A stretch of 7,449 nucleotides of DNA from Actinomycetota bacterium (GTDB lineage Bacteria; Actinomycetota; Acidimicrobiia; Acidimicrobiales; Ilumatobacteraceae): contig WLEX01000056.1 of assembly GCA_009704065.1 (NCBI GenBank), positions 1 through 7,449 of the forward strand, given 5' to 3'. Both the position numbers and the translations under genes were made by a program. Below the pieces are notes generated by a model that did no database searches, was not told the DNA's origin, and worked only from the letters and a program-made list of their open reading frames with translations. Numbering within the stretch: position 1 is the first letter of the stretch; the number at the start of each line of letters is the position of its first letter. Shown here piece after piece: positions 1 through 7,449 of this stretch.

Positions 1-41
1 CATCGGCCGGTGAGGAGATTGAGACGAAGTTGACTCACTAG
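1..41 (+). CDS. Possible C-terminal end of an upstream rightward gene (partial)
   Basis: One plus-strand frame is open from the left edge and ends in TAG at 39-41, giving the tail SAGEEIETKLTH. The other two plus frames stop within the first 33 bases. The acidic, hydrophilic tail is plausible for a protein C-terminus and would make this gene convergent with the methyltransferase. Twelve codons are too few to recognise a family, and an open frame of this length is expected by chance. The rest of the stretch to 98 shows no tRNA fold and no clear hairpin-plus-T-run terminator. Confidence 0.22.
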   Translation, partial: SAGEEIETKLTH

Positions 42-98
42 GTATTCAGGATAGGTGCTCTAACGCCACTTTGTGCGGAATCAGATGTACCGAAAGGG

Positions 99-878
99 TC
101 ACAGGGGCAGTGAATATTGGGTGATGTGGCGAGATGAATCAGAGGTGAACTCCGTGTTGTTTCCATCGGCACATCGCCTCACGAGTGTCATGCCAGCCTC
201 AATGGCGCAGGCATCGAGCTGGGTGGGCGTGAAATACCGCACCGACCATGGCCTAGTGATGGAGGACGCCGTTTCTGCATCGTGGACAAACTTGCCTGTG
301 ATGCGTTGATTGACGGGGTCGTGGGTGCTGTGGCTTTCGATGATGTCCCCATTTCGCATCGTGCGGGTCTCTACAACAGTCTCCGCGTGCTCACCTCGCG
401 GAATCACAGCATCGATATAGAACTGTCCTGTGGGGCAAAGCGATGAGGCCACATGAGAAAAACAGGAACGAATTGCTTCTTCGTTCGGCAAGTTAAACAA
501 CGTGTTGTACCCGACGAAGATGATGTCGAAGGGTCCACTCGGTAGTGATTGTGAAAAGTCGGCGAGTTCCAGTTCTACCGATGGAGGAAATGATTGTGCG
601 CGTGCGATGGCCAACATGGCATCAGATGAATCGACCCCGATGAAGTGATCTGATGAATGCGGCCGATGAGCGAGCCACTGACGAATAAGTCGACCTGTTC
701 CTACGCCAAGTTCGAGGACCCGAAGGGGTGAATCGGGAAGGCGTGCACAGATACCTTCCACAAAATCGTTGTCGTGGAGATCGGAATACCACTCGTCGTA
801 GATATCGGCAAAGGCATCGCCATAGGTAGAAGCCGAGTAACCATCGATACCAAAGGGGTTTGGCGTAGCGGTACTCAT
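99..878 (-). CDS. Class I SAM-dependent methyltransferase, substrate unknown
   Basis: A 259-residue cytosolic protein with a Rossmann-type methyltransferase core. The glycine-rich SAM loop is VLELGVGTGRL (residues 54-64). The acidic residue after strand 2 is Asp83 in GVDSSDAML, the adenine-contacting ADF lies at 106-108, and strand 4 is PFDIIFVGYNTLFNLP (116-131). The N-terminal YDEWYSD segment (27-33) is a common cap in this family. The C-terminal half (about 145-259) is mostly beta-like and probably forms the substrate cap, as in many Methyltransf_25-type proteins of about 250 residues. The ATG start at 876-878 is the first that keeps the whole fold; I see no good Shine-Dalgarno in front of it. 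The gene is divergent from the cysteine desulfurase across 53 bases. A small-molecule substrate is likely from the architecture, but nothing here identifies it. Confidence 0.88.
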   Translation of the reverse strand: MSTATPNPFGIDGYSASTYGDAFADIYDEWYSDLHDNDFVEGICARLPDSPLRVLELGVGTGRLIRQWLAHRPHSSDHFIGVDSSDAMLAIARAQSFPPSVELELADFSQSLPSGPFDIIFVGYNTLFNLPNEEAIRSCFSHVASSLCPTGQFYIDAVIPRGEHAETVVETRTMRNGDIIESHSTHDPVNQRITGKFVHDAETASSITRPWSVRYFTPTQLDACAIEAGMTLVRRCADGNNTEFTSDSSRHITQYSLPL

Positions 879-919
879 TGCTCTAGTCCACCACGACCAT
901 CGCAGTCACGGCGCATCGG

Positions 920-925
920 TAGCCT
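920..925 (+). promoter_or_regulatory. Probable -10 element of a leaderless promoter for the cysteine desulfurase
   Basis: TAGCCT matches the actinobacterial -10 pattern TANNNT and ends 6 bases before the ATG at 932. That spacing would place the transcription start on or next to the A of the start codon, giving a leaderless mRNA. No Shine-Dalgarno is visible between it and the ATG, which fits. No convincing -35 hexamer is seen about 17 bases upstream. The pattern is short, so chance is a real alternative. Confidence 0.42.
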
Positions 926-931
926 GAACAC

Positions 932-2092
932 ATGGCTGAGAGCACCGCAACACTTCGAGAGTACGTATATCTCGATCATGCGGCCACCTCTCCCTTGCGG
1001 GCAGAAGCCCGCAGCGCCATGGAACCCTATGGCGATGTGTTGTACGCCAATCCATCTGGGTCTCACAGGTTTGCTCGTGAAGCACGCCGAGTGATTGATG
1101 AAGCACGGGATGTCGTGGCTGCTTCAATTGGTTGCAAGCCAGGTGAAGTGATTTTTACAAGTGGCGGTACTGAAGGTGCAAATACTGCAGTTTTGGGTGC
1201 CACACGTCGCACCGGCGGCATTGCTGTGTGTGGAAGCACCGAACATCATGCAGTGTTGCATTGTGTGGAGCACGTGGGCGGCACTGTTGTTCCTGTCACT
1301 GCGGCAGGTTCTATTGACCCCGATGTGATGCGTGCACACTTGGCCGACATGAACAATGTTGCAGTGGTGTCGGTGATGGCAGTGAATAACGAGACCGGTG
1401 CAATTTCTGATCTTGAGCACATTTCGCATGCAGTGCGTCGACAGGCTGCCGATGCAATTTTTCATACCGATGCAGTGCAGGCGGCATGTTGGATTGATCT
1501 ACATCAGTTGTGGCCGTTTGTCGACGTACTCACTTTGTCGGCGCACAAATTTGGTGGCCCCAAGGGAATGGGCATCATGGTGATTCGCGAAGGAAAGCAT
1601 GTGGAACCGCTCATCTTGGGTGGTGGGCAAGAACGAGATCGTCGAAGCGGCACTCATAACGTGGCTGGCATCGTGGGAACTTCGGTTGCGCTCGATGTCA
1701 CTCAATCACAGCGCGCGAAAGAAGTGGTACGCCTCGGTGCTCTTCGTGATCAATTACTTGCCGGACTTACTTCGCGTATTTCATGTGCCACTGCCACGTT
1801 GGCTCATGGAGCGGGCACTGCTGGCACTGCACATGTGTGTTTGGAAAATCTTGAAAGCGAATCGCTGCTGTATCTGTTAGATGAAGCAAACGTTTGTGTG
1901 TCGGCTGCGTCTGCATGCGCCAGTGGGGCCATGGAACCATCACATGTGTTGGAAGCGATGGGTATTTCTCGTGGACGCATTAAAGGCTCCCTACGATTTA
2001 GTCTTGGACATACCACTACCGAAAGTGATATTGCCGTGGCAATTGAAGCAACCGTGGCCGCTGCCGCCCGATTAGGAGCAACAGTGTCATGA
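932..2092 (+). CDS. PLP-dependent cysteine desulfurase (IscS/NifS/YrvO type)
   Basis: A 386-residue class V aminotransferase-fold enzyme that converts L-cysteine to alanine and holds the sulfur as a protein persulfide. Family landmarks appear in order: YLDHAATSPL near the N-terminus (13-22); the TSGGTEGAN phosphate-binding loop (76-84); His105 in STEHHAV, which should stack on PLP; NNETG (152-156); Asp180 and Gln183 in HTDAVQ; the Schiff-base lysine Lys206 in SAHKFGGPKG; RSGTHNVAG (238-246); and the catalytic cysteine Cys329 in SACASGAMEPSHVL. Length is normal for the family. The stop overlaps the mnmA start as ATGA, so the two are surely co-transcribed and probably translationally coupled. 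No iscU-like scaffold or iscR-like regulator lies in the window, and the partner is mnmA. This favours a YrvO-like role in tRNA thiolation, though a general Fe-S role cannot be excluded. The ATG at 932 appears leaderless. Confidence 0.95.
   Translation: MAESTATLREYVYLDHAATSPLRAEARSAMEPYGDVLYANPSGSHRFAREARRVIDEARDVVAASIGCKPGEVIFTSGGTEGANTAVLGATRRTGGIAVCGSTEHHAVLHCVEHVGGTVVPVTAAGSIDPDVMRAHLADMNNVAVVSVMAVNNETGAISDLEHISHAVRRQAADAIFHTDAVQAACWIDLHQLWPFVDVLTLSAHKFGGPKGMGIMVIREGKHVEPLILGGGQERDRRSGTHNVAGIVGTSVALDVTQSQRAKEVVRLGALRDQLLAGLTSRISCATATLAHGAGTAGTAHVCLENLESESLLYLLDEANVCVSAASACASGAMEPSHVLEAMGISRGRIKGSLRFSLGHTTTESDIAVAIEATVAAAARLGATVS
2074..2078 (+). promoter_or_regulatory. Shine-Dalgarno for mnmA inside the desulfurase gene
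   Basis: AGGAG lies within the last codons of the cysteine desulfurase gene, 10 bases before the ATG at 2089. The spacing is slightly long but usable. It supports 2089 as the mnmA start, along with the ATGA stop-start overlap, and shows that mnmA can recruit ribosomes within the polycistronic message. Confidence 0.55.
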
Positions 2093-3144
2093 AAGTTCTT
2101 TTGGCGATGTCTGGTGGAGTCGACTCCTCGGCTGCTGCGTTAGTGCTGCGCGAACAGGGTCACGATGTCGTCGGTGTCACCATGCGTTTGTGGGGTGGCG
2201 AAAGCGACACGGGTTGCTGTTCGGTATCCGATGTTGACGATGCACGACGCGTGGCACAGCAAGTGGGCATTGACCATTTGGTGTTCAACTTTTCGGAAGA
2301 ATTCAATGAACATGTTGTTGAGCCTTACGTGGCCTCGCATGTGCAAGGAACAACTCCGAACCCATGTATTGAATGCAATCGACATCTCAAGTTCGACAAA
2401 CTCATTGAACGCGGTCGTGCGCTCGGGTTCGAAGCAGTTGCAACTGGTCATCACGCGCGAGTGGTAGATGTAGATGGTGTTTTACGTTTGGCTCGTGGAG
2501 CCGATGCTGCAAAAGATCAAAGCTATGTAGTACATATGTTGTCTGCCGAAGACCTTGCGTACACACTTTTCCCAGTGGGGCATATGCAAAAAAGTGAAGT
2601 ACGTGAGTTGGCAACTTCTGGTGGCTTACGCACCGCGGCAAAACCCGACAGTCAAGATGTGTGTTTCATTGGTTCCACCATTGGTCGCGCCGGCTTTCTC
2701 GAACCGCGCCTTACGTTTAATGCAGCCACTGTTGTTGACGGCACGGGCGAACAAGTTGGTGAAGTACCTGCAGTTGAACTAGTCACACTTGGTCAGCGCC
2801 GCGGGCTTGGTCTTGGCGGTGGCGACAAGCGATATGTAGTGGCAGTCGATGTGCCAGCACGTCGTGTTGTTGTGGGCGATGAGTCAGAACTCTTTATCTC
2901 TCACACCACTGTGCGCACATTGTCGTGGCCGTATGGAACCGATATCCAATTTGTTCTTGATCAAGAAATTTTGGTGCAAGGCAGTGCCCATGGTGAGCGA
3001 CATGCAGGTCGTGTCTCAATCGATGGCGACACATTGGTGATTGCCTGGTCGCGTCCAACGCGCCGTATTTCTCCTGGGCAAACAGTGGTGTTTTACGACG
3101 CCACAGACACCGTGGTGCTCGGCGGAGGAATCGTTAGCGAGTAA
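2089..3144 (+). CDS. mnmA: tRNA-specific 2-thiouridylase MnmA
   Basis: A 351-residue cytosolic enzyme that uses ATP and a persulfide sulfur to make 2-thiouridine at position 34 of the Lys, Glu and Gln tRNAs. The PP-loop SGGVDSS sits at 8-14. GCCSVSDVDDARRVA (42-56) is a conserved family segment. The first catalytic cysteine is Cys96 in TPNPCIECNRHLKF (equivalent to E. coli Cys102), with an extra Cys93 as in many non-enterobacterial members. GHHAR (120-124) and KDQSYV (142-147) follow. The second catalytic cysteine is Cys192 in SQDVCFIG. The C-terminal third, from LGQRRGLGLGGGDKRYVVAVD onward, is the beta-barrel tRNA-binding part. Length is slightly short but complete. It follows the desulfurase with a 4-base overlap, the expected sulfur donor. 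The 3' end overlaps the convergent membrane-protein gene by 11 bases. Confidence 0.97.
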   Translation: MKVLLAMSGGVDSSAAALVLREQGHDVVGVTMRLWGGESDTGCCSVSDVDDARRVAQQVGIDHLVFNFSEEFNEHVVEPYVASHVQGTTPNPCIECNRHLKFDKLIERGRALGFEAVATGHHARVVDVDGVLRLARGADAAKDQSYVVHMLSAEDLAYTLFPVGHMQKSEVRELATSGGLRTAAKPDSQDVCFIGSTIGRAGFLEPRLTFNAATVVDGTGEQVGEVPAVELVTLGQRRGLGLGGGDKRYVVAVDVPARRVVVGDESELFISHTTVRTLSWPYGTDIQFVLDQEILVQGSAHGERHAGRVSIDGDTLVIAWSRPTRRISPGQTVVFYDATDTVVLGGGIVSE

Positions 3145-3979
3145 TCGCTGCGAGTGCTTCAGCATGACGTCGCGGCGCGATGCTGAATGTTTTTACGTGA
3201 AGTCCTTCGGTGGTCTTCAACATTTTTGCGGTGATAGCAGACAACACCACTTTCTCCGGTGCGATTTGTTCCACGGCTATTCGCATGCCGAGTACTCCAC
3301 CGGTGAAGTCGGCACTCTCGCCGGCTTCTACTACTGAAGTGAGTGACAAAATGTTTGCGCGAGGCACCATGAGTGTTTCGGCAAGAACCATGTGATCGTG
3401 CACCACAATTCCGGCAGGTACCACTACCAACCAACGACGCGACAAACGATGCAGCCGTCGCGGAACAAATCGAATGAGTACTGCGCCAACGATGAGGAGA
3501 AGTCCGCCAATTATCCATTGGCGCGCTGCGAGCGCGAAGCTTCCACCTACCACCGACCCGCACAGAACTACCCACGCCAGAACCGCGGGAGCCATGTAGG
3601 GAACTGGTGTGCGCAACGAAAAACGAGTCTCGTCGCCGTATGCCCCACCTTGCACCATGGAGTCTGCAATCAATGGTGAATACGTGAGAACGACGGCAAC
3701 TATCGATACAAAAATCGCAAGGGGAGATACGGCACCAGCTGCACAGATCACCGCTAGCGGTACGCCGCAGCGCAAGACCGTGAGAGACAAGGGGGAGGGA
3801 ACGAGTACAGCAATGGTGATGGCGGTCCAGATGCTCCAACCGAACGCAACACACACAACGCGAACTGCAAATGAATGTGGTGTACTCAGTGTGTGCCAGG
3901 GAGCGGACAGTGCCAACACAATCCAGGTGGCGATGAATGTGCCTAGTACCACTCGGGCGGGAGTGACTGCGCTGTTCAT
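3134..3979 (-). CDS. Multi-pass membrane protein of unknown function with cytosolic C-terminal domain
   Basis: Not recognised as a named protein. With the ATG at 3977-3979 it has 281 residues. Five or six hydrophobic stretches look membrane-spanning: about 9-27, 41-61, 66-84 running into 84-104, 130-150 and 154-172. A polar loop with YGDETRFSLRTP (114-125) lies between the fourth and fifth. A positively charged segment (PRRLHRLSRR, 173-182) then leads into a roughly 100-residue soluble domain beginning RRWLVVVPAGIVVHDH. That block resembles the beta-rich C-terminal part of actinobacterial hypothetical membrane proteins and could be PH-like, which is inference. In-frame starts also exist at 3991 and 3985 (ATG) and 4042 (GTG). 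I prefer 3979 because it places a short N-terminus just before the first hydrophobic stretch; the extra residues look unstructured. The gene sits opposite to its neighbours and ends inside the mnmA 3' end. Confidence 0.78.
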   Translation of the reverse strand: MNSAVTPARVVLGTFIATWIVLALSAPWHTLSTPHSFAVRVVCVAFGWSIWTAITIAVLVPSPLSLTVLRCGVPLAVICAAGAVSPLAIFVSIVAVVLTYSPLIADSMVQGGAYGDETRFSLRTPVPYMAPAVLAWVVLCGSVVGGSFALAARQWIIGGLLLIVGAVLIRFVPRRLHRLSRRWLVVVPAGIVVHDHMVLAETLMVPRANILSLTSVVEAGESADFTGGVLGMRIAVEQIAPEKVVLSAITAKMLKTTEGLHVKTFSIAPRRHAEALAAITR

Positions 3980-4100
3980 TGCCATATACATAGCCTGCCC
4001 TGAATTGGGTACAAATTGGTAATTCCCCAGTTCGTTACGCACCGTTCAGTGCTGATACCAATATGTAGAAGGTTTTTTAGCTACAGCGAAAGGGGCGGGA
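3980..4100. other. Divergent intergenic region between the membrane protein and the MetE-like gene
   Basis: About 120 bases separate the two divergent starts, so both promoters should lie here. It contains AT-rich blocks, including ATATGTAG at 4061-4068 and a six-T run at 4073-4078, followed by a purine-rich ribosome-binding segment. On the minus strand a TATGTATAT block sits just before the chosen membrane-protein ATG. Neither strand shows a convincing TTGACA/TANNNT pair, and I see no strong inverted repeat that would suggest an operator or riboswitch. Confidence 0.4.
4089..4095 (+). promoter_or_regulatory. Shine-Dalgarno of the MetE-like gene
   Basis: AAAGGGG, 5 bases before the ATG at 4101, is a usable though not perfect ribosome-binding site. 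It selects this ATG as the start. With the upstream AT-rich stretch, it shows the gene has a conventional leader, unlike ligA and the desulfurase. Confidence 0.5.
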
Positions 4101-5144
4101 ATGACAACAGAACACGAACTCACCCCGCGCGCTGGCGCCACGTTTGGGATAGGCAGTTTGCCTCACCGCAGCGTTTCCGACGCACTCGATTTTGTATGGA
4201 ACTCCACTGATATTCCCACCATTCCCTCGTTGCCGCGACGGTCACCTGCAGAAGGCATGATTGCGCAAGCTTTGGTGGGTATCGAAGGTGTATCTGTTGG
4301 GCAATACGGAGGTATCAGCGTCGATGTGTCCACGCTCGATGTCGATCAATTCATTACTACCGATCTTTCCTCCGATGCATACGGTGCCTTTACTGCGTTC
4401 TTAGAAACCTTTGACGAACGCAACCATGGCGCAACCATGGTGAAATGGCAGTTCGTTGGCCCAGTCACGCTCGGAGTTGCTTTGGTGCGCGGTGGGCTCG
4501 ATGCATCGGTTGCATTTCCTCTCGCCTTGCAGGCTGTGCGCGCACATGTTGCGGCTCTCGAACACGAAGTTGATCGGGTCTGTGGTGGAATCACACAGCT
4601 CATCATGCTCGATGAACCATCCATTGCTGAAGCCCTTGAGCCTGGTTTTCACATCGGAGTCGAAGAAGTCATCGATCTCATTTCTGGTGCACTCGCCGTC
4701 GTGGAGCCTGGCAATGTCAGTGGATTGCATTGTTGTTCACGTGCCGATTGGGGTGCATTGCTTGCGACCGGTGCGTCTGTGTTGTCTGTTCCTATCCCTT
4801 CACCAAATGATGAAGAAGAAATGGCCGAGATGCTGGTGGCCGCTAGTCGAATTTCTGATCACCTGAGCCATGGTGGTCGCATTGCTTGGGGTGCAGTACG
4901 CACCGATGGCCCCATTGCTCTCAGTGCAGAGAGGCCATGGAAATCAATCATGGCGGTGATGTGTGCATTGGTAAACGCCGGAGTCGATCCGCGTCTCATT
5001 CGCCGCATGAGTTACATCACGCCGGCGTGTGGTTTAGGTGCCCATTCCGATGCCATTGCCGAAAAGGTTTTTGCGCATGCGCGCAATGTGTCGATGAAAG
5101 TGGGCGAACAAGCCACTGCATCGCTCCTCACGCTTGGTTCATAG
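4101..5144 (+). CDS. Short MetE-like (cobalamin-independent methionine synthase fold) protein
   Basis: A 347-residue single-barrel member of the MetE C-terminal/UROD-like superfamily, about half the length of full MetE (about 750) and lacking its N-terminal barrel. The family opening GIGSLPH is at 16-22, WQFVGPVTLG at 116-125 and the strand-end LDEPSI at 170-175. Likely zinc ligands are His210 and Cys212 in LHCCSRADWG and Cys310 in TPACGLG, matching the E. coli MetE HxC (641, 643) and Cys726. The segment that should carry the fourth ligand (Glu665, in ITIE) reads LSVPIPSPND here, with no glutamate at the expected place. Methyl transfer to a thiol is the family chemistry, but the methyl donor and acceptor are unknown, and true methionine synthase activity should not be assumed. 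It lies 36 bases upstream of ligA. From memory, mycobacteria have a similar protein (Rv3015c) next to ligA. Confidence 0.82.
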   Translation: MTTEHELTPRAGATFGIGSLPHRSVSDALDFVWNSTDIPTIPSLPRRSPAEGMIAQALVGIEGVSVGQYGGISVDVSTLDVDQFITTDLSSDAYGAFTAFLETFDERNHGATMVKWQFVGPVTLGVALVRGGLDASVAFPLALQAVRAHVAALEHEVDRVCGGITQLIMLDEPSIAEALEPGFHIGVEEVIDLISGALAVVEPGNVSGLHCCSRADWGALLATGASVLSVPIPSPNDEEEMAEMLVAASRISDHLSHGGRIAWGAVRTDGPIALSAERPWKSIMAVMCALVNAGVDPRLIRRMSYITPACGLGAHSDAIAEKVFAHARNVSMKVGEQATASLLTLGS

Positions 5145-5167
5145 CGACTCGGGCGCTACCCCTTAGG

Positions 5168-5173
5168 TAGTTT
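5168..5173 (+). promoter_or_regulatory. Probable -10 element of a leaderless promoter for ligA
   Basis: TAGTTT matches TANNNT and ends 7 bases before the ligA ATG at 5181, the spacing expected if transcription begins at the start codon. No Shine-Dalgarno of normal quality is present in the gap. No clear -35 is visible. If real, ligA has its own promoter in the 36-base gap in addition to any read-through from the MetE-like gene. Confidence 0.42.
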
Positions 5174-5177
5174 GTAG

Positions 5178-7449
<2,272 letters not shown>

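Noticed and set aside
1..3. CAT at the left edge read as a minus-strand ATG start of a leftward gene
   Set aside because: The bases upstream on that strand show neither a purine-rich ribosome site nor a TANNNT element at leaderless distance, and there is no coding sequence left to test it.
1..98. A tRNA-like string (GGTGCTCTAAC at 54-64) and a possible terminator hairpin
   Set aside because: No acceptor stem, anticodon arm or TpsiC arm can be assembled around it, and the CGCCAC/GTGCGG near-repeat at 63-78 has mismatches and no T-run.
906..1127. Open frames on both strands within the start of the cysteine desulfurase gene
   Set aside because: They overlap a gene with clear family motifs throughout, and their translations show no recognisable domain.
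3159..3854. A 231-codon minus-strand frame inside the membrane-protein gene
   Set aside because: Its translation is rich in Arg, Ser, Cys and His, typical of an out-of-frame shadow, while the overlapping frame gives clean hydrophobic segments and family-like motifs.
3980..4042. N-terminal extension of the membrane protein from a GTG at 4042
   Set aside because: It adds 21 residues with no strong ribosome site and no structure, and three ATGs lie closer to the first hydrophobic segment. It remains possible.

Overview
The window is an ordinary housekeeping stretch from what looks like an actinobacterium. Base composition is moderate by eye, with no strong high-GC codon bias. The order cysteine desulfurase, mnmA, short MetE-like protein, ligA resembles, from memory, the mycobacterial iscS-trmU ... 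Rv3015c-ligA neighbourhood. A compact LigA zinc finger and two starts that look leaderless would suit a freshwater or marine Acidimicrobiia member (Ilumatobacter-like). That placement is inference; no marker gene here fixes it.

Layout from left to right. Positions 1-41 may be the last codons of a rightward gene. A leftward SAM-dependent methyltransferase follows (99-878). A 53-base divergent spacer holds a probable promoter for a rightward pair, a PLP cysteine desulfurase (932-2092) and the tRNA 2-thiouridylase mnmA (2089-3144), whose stop and start overlap by 4 bases. A leftward multi-pass membrane protein of unknown function (3134-3979) converges on mnmA with an 11-base tail overlap. A second divergent spacer leads to a single-domain MetE-like zinc protein (4101-5144) and then NAD+-dependent DNA ligase ligA (5181-7235). 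The right edge carries the C-terminal 71 codons of a leftward unknown protein, whose stop overlaps the ligA stop.

The desulfurase and MnmA most likely work together: the first takes sulfur from cysteine as a persulfide and the second installs it at U34 of the Glu, Gln and Lys tRNAs. LigA seals nicks in replication and repair. The MetE-like protein, the methyltransferase and the membrane protein have no function that can be assigned from sequence alone. I found no tRNA, rRNA, CRISPR array, insertion sequence or phage gene, no intergenic gap above about 120 bases, and no convincing sign of a new defence or mobile system. The points most worth checking are the altered metal sites of the MetE-like protein and of LigA, and the apparent leaderless starts.
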